Shown here: positions 34,487-43,543 of the stretch, one piece after another | How the letters are laid out: each line of letters opens with the position of its first letter | Position numbering within the stretch: the stretch's first letter is position 1 | Origin: Novipirellula galeiformis | GTDB lineage: Bacteria > Planctomycetota > Planctomycetia > Pirellulales > Pirellulaceae | Direction of reading: 5' to 3' | Assembly: GCF_007860095.1 (NCBI RefSeq) | Contig: NZ_SJPT01000001.1 | Span: 386,212-450,211, forward strand | Length of the DNA: 64,000 nt | Translations under genes and position numbers: made by a program | Notes under the pieces: model-generated | Databases searched by the model: none | What the model saw: only the letters and a program-made list of their open reading frames with translations | Told to the model about the DNA's origin: nothing

Positions 34487-34854
34487 CAGAGTCCTGGCTG
34501 GCTATTGGGGGGGTGGGAGGAATCGGGAGGGTTGCCTTTGGCAAGCTTGCCCCGTTCAGGTACGAACGGGTCAAGGTACGGCGTCCCGTCTTAAATAGAA
34601 ACCCCGCACGGGATTGTATCGTACCCACAATCCGTTGCGGAGACGCCTCAGCGGAGACGTTCATTCATCGCGAAAGCAAGGCTTAATCCCCGTCGCGGAC
34701 GAGGTTCCGGACCCCGTTTGACGCCTGGCGCCGCGGGGGTTGCGGGCGCATTGTGTGCCGATCGCATGCGACAGCATGTCACGGGGTTGCGTGCCGCGGG
34801 TTTCGCGTCGCAAAGGCAGTCTTCGTTGTCGATTGCCGTGGCAACGCAGTGACC
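34487..34854. other. Intergenic region with short direct repeat
   Basis: GCGGAGACG occurs at 34637-34645 and 34651-34659. The rest is GC-rich with no credible gene or T-tract hairpin. It separates two minus-strand genes and probably holds the promoter of the lipoprotein-ccsBA pair. Confidence 0.35.
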
Positions 34855-36669
34855 CTACCAATTCATTAGACTGATCAACGAATCGGTCAGTGAGCTGACC
34901 GGGGCGGAGGGTTCGCTATAAGTCCACATGTTGCGGAGCAAGTCGGTCATCAACATGCCGCCCAGGCTGAGCACACCGATGATCATGACTAGGGTGATGC
35001 ACTGCAGCATCGTGAAGGGAACTTCGTAAGTGCTGACGGCCGAAGGCCCCGAAGCGACCTTGGTTCGCTTCGACGTCGCCGCGATGCCGATTCCCTCGAC
35101 GCCCTCTTCTTCCTCTTCGGCGAAGGCTTCGTCTTCAGCCGGAGCGGCCTCGAAAGCTTCGCCACCAAACGGGTCGGCCTCACCAAAGCCCTCGCCACCA
35201 AATTCGACAGGCTCTCCGATCAATTCGGAATCTTCGACTTCGATGACTTGAGAATCGCTGTCAATGTCGGATTCCAGACCAATGCCCGAGGGCGACAATT
35301 GGAATTCTTCGTCGGATTGAAAGTCGATCATCGAGCCATCACCGCTGATGCCCGAACCACTACTGCCACTTCCGCTACCGGAGGAGACTTCGCTGCCTAG
35401 ATCCAGTGCCGAAATACTGCTGCCGGCAAGATCAAGCGGTTCGCTCTCGAGAGATAAGCCGCTGTCCGAAGGGCTCATTAAATTAATGCCGCTGTCACCC
35501 GCGACCGACAAGTCATGCTCGGCACCGCCAAGCACAAGATCATCGTCGTCGTCGGCAATGAGCAAATCATCATCGTCGTCCAACGAGAGTGCATCGTCTT
35601 TGCCGGGGATCACGGAACCGGAACTCAGTGCACCGAGACCGAGGCTGCTTCCCAGCCCCGACGAGGCAAGCAGATTCTCGCTGTCACCCGAGATCAAACC
35701 GCTTCCTCCTTGTTCGCCACCCAACAGGTCTAGCTCGCTCAAGACATCGCCACTTTGCCGCTGAGCGGGAGCTTTGCCACCCAAGGCAGGCGTATCGAGT
35801 TCGTCCATCAATTCCAGGCTGCTCATCCCCGAGGCGTGCAGGTGGGAGCCGCCCTTTGAGGACGCAGCGATGTCATCGTCCAGAACATCTAATTCGCTGT
35901 CATCGCCCCCAATCATAATGTCGTCGCTGTCTTCTTCGCTAATCGCAACAAAGCTGAGATCGCTTCCGTCGCCCGAGGATAATCCGCTACCGACGATATC
36001 GCTGCCCAAATCGATGCCCGATTCGGATGCTAGCACATTAGTCGGTTCGGAATCCAAGAGTTCCTTGAGCTCCGCGTCGGTCACCGGTCCAGTACTTCCC
36101 GCGTTGGGTTCAATCGAGAGATCGATTTGCGCCGAGTCGTGAGTGATCGCGGGCTCGGAAAGACTCAGGTCGCTCGAATCGATTTCCAGGATCCCTTTGG
36201 CCTCAAGATCGCCATCGTCCTGTTTGCCGATATCCGCGAGGTCTCCCAACAAATCATCGCTGTCGTTGGCAACCAGGGCGACGTCGCTGCCGGTATCGCT
36301 ACCGCTGGTGATTAAGTTGACATCGCTGCCGCTGCCACTCGACGAAGGTTCGTTGCCGAGTTCGACATCGCTGCCACTGCCGTCGCCGGCTTCGCCGAGA
36401 TCGCCACCGATAATGTTCGTACCGCTGCTAAGCGAAAGCGGGGACCCCATGCCCATGTCGCTGACCAAATCGCCCGAGCCACCGAGCATGTCGCCGACGT
36501 CCAGGTCTTCGAGTTCATCGGCTAGACGAGCAATCTCGTTCTCAGGGAACTTCCAGCTCGCTCCGTCGCGAAATCCTCGGATTTGACCTTGGCTGCGAAG
36601 CTCGACCAAGCGGTCAACGGGGATACCTAGCTTTTGTGCAGCGTTTTCGAGGGAGAGGTAATCGGCCAT
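34855..36669 (-). CDS. Helix-turn-helix protein with long acidic Ser-rich region and C-terminal membrane segment
   Basis: The 604-residue product has three parts. Residues 1-55 (YLSLENAAQKLGIPVDRLVELRSQGQIRGFRDGASWKFPENEI) are an excisionase/MerR-like winged helix-turn-helix. Residues ~56-530 are a very acidic Ser/Gly/Asp/Leu-rich region with repeated SGSD and DDDDL clusters. A late segment (TMLQCITLVMIIGVLSLGGMLM) is a single membrane helix near the C-terminus, preceded by a Glu-rich stretch. The layout suggests a tail-anchored protein with a DNA- or protein-binding head in the cytoplasm. I know no assigned function. Codon use in the acidic part is dominated by GAC/AGC-type codons, as its composition requires. 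Confidence 0.75.
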   Translation of the reverse strand: MADYLSLENAAQKLGIPVDRLVELRSQGQIRGFRDGASWKFPENEIARLADELEDLDVGDMLGGSGDLVSDMGMGSPLSLSSGTNIIGGDLGEAGDGSGSDVELGNEPSSSGSGSDVNLITSGSDTGSDVALVANDSDDLLGDLADIGKQDDGDLEAKGILEIDSSDLSLSEPAITHDSAQIDLSIEPNAGSTGPVTDAELKELLDSEPTNVLASESGIDLGSDIVGSGLSSGDGSDLSFVAISEEDSDDIMIGGDDSELDVLDDDIAASSKGGSHLHASGMSSLELMDELDTPALGGKAPAQRQSGDVLSELDLLGGEQGGSGLISGDSENLLASSGLGSSLGLGALSSGSVIPGKDDALSLDDDDDLLIADDDDDLVLGGAEHDLSVAGDSGINLMSPSDSGLSLESEPLDLAGSSISALDLGSEVSSGSGSGSSGSGISGDGSMIDFQSDEEFQLSPSGIGLESDIDSDSQVIEVEDSELIGEPVEFGGEGFGEADPFGGEAFEAAPAEDEAFAEEEEEGVEGIGIAATSKRTKVASGPSAVSTYEVPFTMLQCITLVMIIGVLSLGGMLMTDLLRNMWTYSEPSAPVSSLTDSLISLMNW

Positions 36670-36805
36670 TGTGTTCTGTGGCTCCGGTAAATCGCTTGGC
36701 GAAATTCAGGATTGCGAAAAAGAGACAAGCGGCCTGAATCGTGGCAGACCGAGTCGGTATGGATTAATCATAGGTTTCGATTAAACGCTTCTCTTCGACG
36801 GCTCG

Positions 36806-37294
36806 CTACTTTTTCCCCTTGGTTATCTGGCGAATTTCTTCGGGCAAGGGGGACGTCGCATTGAGCTGTAGCGAAAAGTCCGCATCGATCGGACGACTGC
36901 TGACCAGCCGAATCGTTCCCGATCTATCAATATGATACACGGCCATCCAGGATTTTCCGGTATCGATTAGCGTAATTGTCTGACTTCCCGAGCCGTCAGA
37001 ATGGGAAAAACCGATCATGTCGCCCGCGGCACCCACCTGGTAGGGGCGAGCAGCGGCTTGAGCGACCACTCCAACCACCTTGTCCGCTTGTCCGGGAGCC
37101 AGGTTTGGTTCGCTAAATTGCCCCGTTTCCGGCGATTCTGGCGGGATTGCGGGCGGTTGACTCGACACGTACGAAGTGACCGCGATGATCATCGTACTGA
37201 ACAAAATGACCCTTAGTGGCACTCTGGTTCGCAGCGCTGGTAAACGCTCGCGATGGTCATTGATTGAGTCGCTTTTTGGGGAGTGGGGCATCAT
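36806..37294 (-). CDS. Small membrane-anchored protein of unknown function
   Basis: The 162-residue protein has one N-terminal hydrophobic stretch (VILFSTMIIAVTSYV) and a C-terminal domain with QTITLIDTGKSWMAVYHIDRSGTIRLVSSRPIDADFSLQ, which looks like a small beta-propeller-type or WD-like sheet often seen in planctomycete genes. ATG 37294 (or the adjacent ATG 37291) is preferred over a frame open to 37390, because the upstream residues are Pro/Arg-rich and lack a ribosome site, while AGG lies close to 37294. It precedes the acidic helix-turn-helix gene's neighbour region and diverges from the TolQ-like operon. No family recognised. Confidence 0.6.
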   Translation of the reverse strand: MMPHSPKSDSINDHRERLPALRTRVPLRVILFSTMIIAVTSYVSSQPPAIPPESPETGQFSEPNLAPGQADKVVGVVAQAAARPYQVGAAGDMIGFSHSDGSGSQTITLIDTGKSWMAVYHIDRSGTIRLVSSRPIDADFSLQLNATSPLPEEIRQITKGKK

Positions 37295-37718
37295 CCTGGC
37301 CTGTGAGGGGAGGGAAAGTGGTTCAAATATTCGGCCTAAACGGGCCTCAGTAGGCTTAATAGGAGCGAGGGGGCCGATTCCATGACGCAAATCCTAGAGC
37401 GTTCCCAACAGGGATTGTAGTCCCATCACGCCCCGCAACGCCGCCGGAAGACAATTGCCCCCCGGCGTGAGGTCGCCACGTAGAGGGGGTGCCGGAGCGG
37501 CAAAGCAATCCCAGTCCCAAATGATGGCATTGGAAAATGAGGTTGCCCGGATGGCGAAATTTACCGATTGGGTGAAGTGATGCGGTCGAAACGGTCGATC
37601 CAGTTGTAATGAGTGCCGCATCGTTGCGCGCCCTGGCATGTCGTCGGGCGGGCATTCGCCGACGCTATTTCGCTAAATCGCCATTGGCAAGTTGAACTCC
37701 ACCATCGAGGCTCGAGTC
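37295..37718. other. Divergent intergenic region upstream of the TolQ-like operon
   Basis: About 420 bases separate divergent genes. I see no supported reading frame and no clear promoter boxes. GGCC...GGCC pairs near 37332-37346 are short. Confidence 0.3.
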
Positions 37719-39173
37719 GTGAACCGCAAGCAAAACGACCCATCCAAGCTTTCACCCCCATCGGTGTCCTCTCGTGGCATGGCCTGGGGTTCTCTCGGGA
37801 TCCTCTTTGCTGGGGCACTCTATGCCGTCGTTCTGGTCAGCGGCTGGGCTCCACTGGAACGCTATTTCCTTGGTCATCCGGTCGCGATCGCTGCGACGGT
37901 GCTGTTCTGTATCGCCGCCTCGGTGTTGCTAGGGAAATATTGTCAAACCACGGTCCAATGGAACACGCTAGCGGCGATCCGTGATGAGGATCTAAGGCCT
38001 GGAGTCGCTGACAGCACGTTGGCCGAGCGATGGCGCAAGAATCATGACGCCGGGCATGTCGCACAAAATTGGTTGACGCAACTTCGCGAGCTGCCCACGC
38101 GAACGCGATCGAGTCTCTTGCTGCGACGCTTGGAGGAATTGCTGACGCGGCAAAGCCAGCGTGGCAACGCAAAGAATCTTTCGGATGACCTGCGTGAACT
38201 CTCCGGTCGCGATGCCGACGCTGCCTACGATTCCTTTGGGTTGGTGCGCATCATTGTTTGGGCGATCCCCATGTTGGGGTTCCTCGGTACGGTGATCGGG
38301 ATCACACAAACGCTCGGTGGACTCGATTTCTCCGATGGGACTGCGGCGGTCGATCGATTGAAGAGTGGTTTGTATGTTGCGTTTGATACCACGGCACTCG
38401 GTTTGGTGTTGTCCGTGGTGGCGATCTTTTTACAGTTCCCGATTGAACGCAGCGAACAACGATTGTTGTCCGAGATCGATGCTCGCGTTGGACATTTGGT
38501 CTCTGAATCGCTTCCGAGCGACGAACCAGCCGACAACCAAGTCGCGATGATTAGCGATCTTTGCGAAGGGATTCGCATCGCCATTGCGACTTCGATTGAA
38601 TGCCAATCCAATCTGTGGCGGCAAACGATCGATGAGGCAAAAAATCATTGGCAAAGTGTGCATGAAAGCGACTCGAACAAGATCGCCGAAGCGTTTGACC
38701 AGACACTTCGGCCGGCGTTAGAAGAGCATGCAGCGGTGCTTGACGGTTCCGCTCGCATGGCAAACGATCGTTGGGAACAACAATGGCAGATGTGGCTCGA
38801 CGCGACGGCGCATCAAACAAAGTTGATGGCGGTCCATCAGGAATCACTGCAAAACCAGTACGAGTCGCTTGCCCAACTAAACGAACGAGCCGATGCCGTC
38901 GTGACGATCCAGAAAGCGATGGACGCGAATCTGAATCAATTGAGCGAAACGAATGCAGCGATCGATCGCAGCATTCAAGCGTCTGCGGGCGAGGGAATGG
39001 CTGACGCGATGCGAGTGCTTGCTCGGGCCGTGGATGTTTTGACCACTCGTTTGCCTGCGAGTTCAATCGCGACATCGACCGCACACGCCAACACGCTCGA
39101 GCAGCGAGTCGATCAAGCTCACACCCCGATGAAATCGGTTAGCGACTCGAAAAAGGTAAGGCGTGTAGCATGA
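37719..39173 (+). CDS. MotA/TolQ/ExbB-like proton-channel subunit with extended C-terminus
   Basis: The protein (484 residues from GTG 37719) has two N-terminal membrane segments (GSLGILFAGALYAVVLVSGW; HPVAIAATVLFCIAASVLL), then about 120 cytoplasmic residues, then the family hallmark pair: AIPMLGFLGTVIGITQTLGGLDF and LYVAFDTTALGLVLSVVAIFLQF. Thr residues at the channel positions are kept. A ~200-residue, mostly helical C-terminal tail follows, longer than in ExbB or TolQ. GAGG eight bases before GTG 37719 supports this start; a TTG at 37692 is open but has no ribosome site. Its stop overlaps the next gene (ATGA). The partner genes indicate an ion-driven complex. Confidence 0.85.
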   Translation: MNRKQNDPSKLSPPSVSSRGMAWGSLGILFAGALYAVVLVSGWAPLERYFLGHPVAIAATVLFCIAASVLLGKYCQTTVQWNTLAAIRDEDLRPGVADSTLAERWRKNHDAGHVAQNWLTQLRELPTRTRSSLLLRRLEELLTRQSQRGNAKNLSDDLRELSGRDADAAYDSFGLVRIIVWAIPMLGFLGTVIGITQTLGGLDFSDGTAAVDRLKSGLYVAFDTTALGLVLSVVAIFLQFPIERSEQRLLSEIDARVGHLVSESLPSDEPADNQVAMISDLCEGIRIAIATSIECQSNLWRQTIDEAKNHWQSVHESDSNKIAEAFDQTLRPALEEHAAVLDGSARMANDRWEQQWQMWLDATAHQTKLMAVHQESLQNQYESLAQLNERADAVVTIQKAMDANLNQLSETNAAIDRSIQASAGEGMADAMRVLARAVDVLTTRLPASSIATSTAHANTLEQRVDQAHTPMKSVSDSKKVRRVA

Positions 39174-41404
39174 GTGGGCGTCGTCGCCAACAAATTTCGC
39201 CGACCTTGTTTCCCTTCCTCGCGGTGCTTGTTTGTACCCTGGGGACGTTGATCCTGTTCTTGGCTCTCGTGGCTCAGGACTCGACGGAAAAGGTGCAGCG
39301 ACAAGTCGAGGAAGAGGCACAGACGCAAGCACGCGTGGCCCAAGCCGAGGCGGCCAAGCCAGTCGTCGACGGGCTGACCGCGCAAACGGTCGATTCGATG
39401 ATCGCGGAAGAACAGTTTCGCGTCTCGCAACTTGTCTCGTTTCGTGATGCCCAGGCTGCCGATGTGGAACAGCGCCGGGATCATTTGACGCATCTCGAGG
39501 ATCACTTGCGCCGCATCCGTGAGGAGTTGCAAAGTCTAAGCGAAGAAGTGAAGCGAGCGACCGGAGAAGCCAAGCCCGTTGAAATGGAGATTGCGGACAT
39601 TGAAGCGTTGAAGCAACGGTTGCGGGACGAAGAGAAGTCGCTAGTGGAGTTGAAAGAGCAAGTCCAAGATCAGACGCCGCGCATCGTGATCGTGCCTCAT
39701 CGCGGCCCGAACGGAACCGATCGACGACCGATCTATCTTGAATGCACCGAGCAAGGTCTGGTCATCTGGCCCGAAGGGGCGACGATTTCAATGAATGGCC
39801 TGCGTGATGCCGAGCCCGGAGCGAATCCGCTCGACGAGGCGCTTCGTGTTGCCCGCCATCACATACTGCAGAACTACGGCGATTCAATTCCCCCCTACCC
39901 TTTGCTCGTCGTGCGCCCCGATGGGTATGCCTCTTATCATCGGGCACGGATGGCGATGGGGGATTGGGATGATCAGTTTGGCGTTGAGTTGATTCCAGAT
40001 GAAGTGGAGTTAGCGATTCCAAATGCGGATCCGAATTTGAAAAAGCGAATGGACGTTGCCATTAGCGATGCAATCAAGCGTCAACGTGGGGTGGCAACCC
40101 GCGAGCAAGTCGCGCTCGGTGAAAAACGAACGGGGAAGCCGCGGACACTCTCGGCAAAAGATCTTGATGTGCAAGGCCGAGCCAGTGGATTTGAGTCGGC
40201 ACGCGGGGTGCCAACGAGCGGTTGGGATCTGTCCAATGCGTCGCCGTACGCGGTAGATCGTTCGCGGAGTGCCTCACAACGTGATGCGGCGGGATGGCAG
40301 GATCAAGCGAATGGTCCGAGCCCCTCGACCGCCATCAGTGCTCGTGAGATGAAACAACTTGAAGATGAAATGCGAGCCAGTGCTGCGGAGCTGAATCGTG
40401 GCTCACAAGGTGCCGGGGGCGATCACGCCAATGCCAGGATGTTGGATAGCGATGCATTGCGTGGCAACGTTTCGAATGGCGACTTGATTGCGGGGGCTCG
40501 CAGCTCGTCAACGCCCGATTCAGCAGGTTCGTCTGGGGGTTCAGGAGCTTTGTCGCTTGGCAATCCTGCGACAGGCAGCCCCCAAAACGGCAGCCCACGA
40601 CAGAACAGCTTGCTAAGCGATCGCTCGCCAACGGGTACCTCCGCGCCGGAGGAAACGCCTCGCTTGCTAAGTCCAGCCAACGGTGCAGCGACGATGGGTG
40701 ATTTTATGAACCAATCGCACGGAGACCTCCGTGCCGGCAGCCCGACGGGTACCGATGCAAGCGATCCCTCGCAGTCCGGCTCGGGGTTCGCAATGCCCGA
40801 ATCGAGCGCATCCGAATCAAGCAAGTTTGATCCCGTCGAGGATGCCACCAATGCGAAGGGATCCTCTGGTCCTACGACGGCGGGCACCTTCGCGTCGGGG
40901 CAAGCCTCTGCATCGGGGCAAGCCTCTCCATCGGGGGCGCCGTCAAGTGGATCGTCGCAAGGCAGTGCGGGGGCCAGTGGTTCGTCCGAGCCGCCGGCGG
41001 AAGGTCAGATGGGTGGCAGTCCTCCTCCGCAAAATCCAAACTTGGTTCGGCCCAACAAACGTGACTGGGCACTTCCTGATCGCGTCGCCCAATCGCGGGG
41101 CAACTCGATCGTGAGAACCATTCGGGTTGTATGTAATGACAGCCAATTTGTGATCATTGGTTCTGCGATGGGGGGGGCGACCGAGGTGTTCGGGTTCTCG
41201 GACAGGTCGGTCTCTCAGGCCGTGCTCGAGTTGGCAACGGCGGTGCGGGATCGCATCGAAGCTTGGGGCCCAGCGCTCCCCGGCGGACGTTGGTCACCGA
41301 TGCTTGACGTCGAGGTGCTCCCCGGGGCGGAACGTCGGTTTGAACAACTGCGTGAGTCAATGCAAGGCAGTGGCGTCGAGGTTGTAGGGAGAGTTACCGA
41401 ATGA
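39170..41404 (+). CDS. TolR/ExbD-like partner protein, large, without the membrane aspartate
   Basis: The 744-residue protein has a short basic N-terminus, one membrane segment (PTLFPFLAVLVCTLGTLILFLALVA, about 11-35), a coiled coil (~40-165: QRRDHLTHLEDHLRRIREELQSLSEEVKR), then a TolR-like outer domain with YPLLVVRPDGYASYHRARM. A long Ser/Gly/Ala-rich linker (about 390-640, with repeated GQAS units) leads to a final ~100-residue globular domain. In ExbD/TolR the membrane helix carries an essential Asp after a Pro-Phe-Leu/Ile; here that position is Ala18 (FPFLAVLV). It overlaps both neighbours by four bases, so the three proteins are made together. Confidence 0.75.
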   Translation: MSGRRRQQISPTLFPFLAVLVCTLGTLILFLALVAQDSTEKVQRQVEEEAQTQARVAQAEAAKPVVDGLTAQTVDSMIAEEQFRVSQLVSFRDAQAADVEQRRDHLTHLEDHLRRIREELQSLSEEVKRATGEAKPVEMEIADIEALKQRLRDEEKSLVELKEQVQDQTPRIVIVPHRGPNGTDRRPIYLECTEQGLVIWPEGATISMNGLRDAEPGANPLDEALRVARHHILQNYGDSIPPYPLLVVRPDGYASYHRARMAMGDWDDQFGVELIPDEVELAIPNADPNLKKRMDVAISDAIKRQRGVATREQVALGEKRTGKPRTLSAKDLDVQGRASGFESARGVPTSGWDLSNASPYAVDRSRSASQRDAAGWQDQANGPSPSTAISAREMKQLEDEMRASAAELNRGSQGAGGDHANARMLDSDALRGNVSNGDLIAGARSSSTPDSAGSSGGSGALSLGNPATGSPQNGSPRQNSLLSDRSPTGTSAPEETPRLLSPANGAATMGDFMNQSHGDLRAGSPTGTDASDPSQSGSGFAMPESSASESSKFDPVEDATNAKGSSGPTTAGTFASGQASASGQASPSGAPSSGSSQGSAGASGSSEPPAEGQMGGSPPPQNPNLVRPNKRDWALPDRVAQSRGNSIVRTIRVVCNDSQFVIIGSAMGGATEVFGFSDRSVSQAVLELATAVRDRIEAWGPALPGGRWSPMLDVEVLPGAERRFEQLRESMQGSGVEVVGRVTE

Positions 41405-42450
41405 GTCGATCGAAACGAAACCGCACGACGTTCGAGCTTGGGCACGATGCGTTTCTTGACATCATCGCAAACTTGGTGGGGGTGTTGATTATCTTGGTCG
41501 TGGTGCTCGGCACCCAATCCTCCAAGGTGATTGAGGAGATCAAGACCCAATCGGAGCGTGAGTTGGTCCAGGTCGACGATCCCGATGCCCCGGCGAGTGA
41601 CCCACAGTTGGAAAAACTGGCCAGCTTTGCCATGCGTGCTGCATCGGCGCAGTCGGATTCCGACCGGCTCGAAGCGACGGTGAAGCGATTTGACAGTGAG
41701 ATTGAGCTTCGTGAGCGGCAGCGTGCTGCGATGCTTGATTTGCTGACCGAGGCCAAGGCGGCGTGGGAAGCGGAGAAGAGTAAGTTCGACCAGAACGCAA
41801 CCTTGTTGGCCGAGCGCAACCGCGAGTACGACGCAATCATCAAACAGCTTGCCGAGTTGCAAGGTGAGCGAGAGCGAATCGAAGGCCAGGAGGCGCCCGT
41901 GGTTGCGGTTCAGCATCTGCCCACGCCGATGGCCAAAAAGGCGTTCGGAGACGAGGTCTACTTTCGCCTCAAAGGCAACCTGTTGTCCGTGGTTCCACAG
42001 ATCGCGTTGTTCAAAGCGGTACGCGACGATTGCGTGCCGGATCTAAGAACCTCGCGAACGGGATTGATCAAGTCCGCAGTGGGCCCGATTCGCGGTTATG
42101 TGTGCCGTTTTGTCATGAACAAAGAGCAAGAGATGATTCGGATCAATGGGCAAGCCGGGATTCGGGCAACGATCGAACCGGTGCGATTGAGCATCGAGGC
42201 ACTCGAAGAACCGATAGGTCAACCGATCGAAGAGATGATGCTTGAGGGCAGTGATTTGCATATCGAGTTGGCCGGTCGAGACCCCGCGACGACCACCGTC
42301 GTGGTCTATGTCTATCCCGACAGTTTCGCCGACTTCCGCAAGCTAAAGGAATATTTCTACTCGCGTGGGTTTGCCACTGATGGAAAACCGATGCAAATGA
42401 ATCATGGCATCTCGTTTGCCGAGGGGATGCCCGATACGATCGCACAGTAG
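41401..42450 (+). CDS. TolR/ExbD-like partner protein with conserved membrane aspartate
   Basis: The 349-residue protein starts with a basic stretch and the membrane segment HDAFLDIIANLVGVLIILVVVLG. Asp20 sits in the position of the ion-carrying Asp in ExbD/TolR (FIDVMLVLL / LLDVLLVLL). A coiled coil follows (about 40-165: SDRLEATVKRFDSEIELRERQRAAM) and then an outer domain ending with TTTVVVYVYPDSFADFRKLKEYFYSRG. Parts of layout and coiled coil match the preceding gene, which lacks the Asp. It is third in the operon; its end faces prmC. Confidence 0.78.
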   Translation: MSRSKRNRTTFELGHDAFLDIIANLVGVLIILVVVLGTQSSKVIEEIKTQSERELVQVDDPDAPASDPQLEKLASFAMRAASAQSDSDRLEATVKRFDSEIELRERQRAAMLDLLTEAKAAWEAEKSKFDQNATLLAERNREYDAIIKQLAELQGERERIEGQEAPVVAVQHLPTPMAKKAFGDEVYFRLKGNLLSVVPQIALFKAVRDDCVPDLRTSRTGLIKSAVGPIRGYVCRFVMNKEQEMIRINGQAGIRATIEPVRLSIEALEEPIGQPIEEMMLEGSDLHIELAGRDPATTTVVVYVYPDSFADFRKLKEYFYSRGFATDGKPMQMNHGISFAEGMPDTIAQ

Positions 42451-42527
42451 ATCATTCACATTTCCCAGAATGGATCTCGCTAAAGATCCGTCGTGTTTGT
42501 TGTGGAATCGATCGTTGGCAAGCTCCA

Positions 42528-43415
42528 CTACACGCGGGCCATCGAAATGATTCGCTTATGGCCGCTGAGATCTTTGATGAAGCGGAGATCGCCGAAGCTC
42601 TCTGTCCCCTCGACAAGTTCTTCGCAAAGCTCTGCGATCATCGGGCTGATTTCAATGATCAATCGGCCTCCGATCTCGAGTCGCTGGGGAGCGGTTTCGA
42701 GTAAGCGTTTGATGATGTCCATGCCATCAATGCCCGCGACGAGCGCTTCACGTGGCTCATGATCGCGGACGGTCGGAGCGAGTTGCTCGTACTCGGACTC
42801 GCTAATGTACGGTGGGTTGCTGCAGATGATATCGAACGTCGCTGGCTCACCGACCGCTGCAAAGAGATCGCTATGAACGAACGTCACCGCATCGGCGACT
42901 TCGAGTTGTTCCGCATTCCAGCTCGCGATTTTTAGAGCCGCTTCGCTTTGGTCGATCGCGGTGAATTCGGCCGGCTTGAGGTGTTTGGCCAACGTGACGG
43001 CAATGGCGCCGCTTCCGGTTCCCACATCAGCAATGCGAAGGGGGCGGTCGGTGATCTTCATCGCCTTGGCAACGTCGAGGGCTTCGATCACCAAATGCTC
43101 GGTTTCCGGACGTGGGATCAAGACGTTCTCGTCGACGCGAAAGCGGAGCGAGTAGAACTCGCGATAACCGACGAGCTGAGCGACCGGAGTTCCTTCACCG
43201 CGACGCCGGATCATTTCACGAAACGCCACTCGCTGCTCTTCGGGAGGGACTTCGCCGAATGCGGTATAGAGCTCAATGCGAGCACAATTTCGGGCGTGGG
43301 CAAGCAGGACTTCGGCATCCAGCCGGGGAGATTCGCTACCGCGTGTTTTGAAGAAGTTGGTGGTCCACTCAAGCAACCGTAGCACCGTCCACGGCTCTTC
43401 CTTGGTGTCCGACAT
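42528..43415 (-). CDS. prmC: Release factor glutamine N5-methyltransferase
   Basis: PrmC methylates the Gln of the GGQ motif of release factors. The 295-residue protein has an N-terminal helical domain (LDAEVLLAHARNCARIELYT), the VGYREFYSLRFRVDENVLIPRPETE linker, the SAM motif IADVGTGSGAIAVTLAK, and the substrate motif NPPYISESEY (200-203 NPPY). ATG 43415 has AAAGGA upstream. It follows prfA, its substrate, on the same strand. Confidence 0.96.
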   Translation of the reverse strand: MSDTKEEPWTVLRLLEWTTNFFKTRGSESPRLDAEVLLAHARNCARIELYTAFGEVPPEEQRVAFREMIRRRGEGTPVAQLVGYREFYSLRFRVDENVLIPRPETEHLVIEALDVAKAMKITDRPLRIADVGTGSGAIAVTLAKHLKPAEFTAIDQSEAALKIASWNAEQLEVADAVTFVHSDLFAAVGEPATFDIICSNPPYISESEYEQLAPTVRDHEPREALVAGIDGMDIIKRLLETAPQRLEIGGRLIIEISPMIAELCEELVEGTESFGDLRFIKDLSGHKRIISMARV

Positions 43416-43488
43416 GAGCGTTCCTTTGTGGAAATCGAGTCAAAGCTGCGATGAAAAAACAAAATAGCAGCCACGCTCTGCCTCGCGA

Positions 43489-43521
43489 CTCCCGCTGCGG
43501 ATCGAAGACGCCGCGGGAGTG
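43489..43521. repeat. 8-bp perfect inverted repeat between prfA and prmC
   Basis: ACTCCCGC (43489-43496) and GCGGGAGT (43514-43521) can form a stem with a 17-base loop after the prfA stop. On the minus strand a T-rich run comes about 30 bases later, too far for a standard terminator. Confidence 0.4.
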
Positions 43522-43543
43522 AGCTTGCATGGGATGCTAACGA

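Noticed and set aside
39170-42450. Zorya-like anti-phage system (ZorA/ZorB)
   Set aside because: The first gene has a MotA/TolQ fold, but the partners lack an OmpA-type peptidoglycan-binding domain and no helicase or nuclease genes follow.
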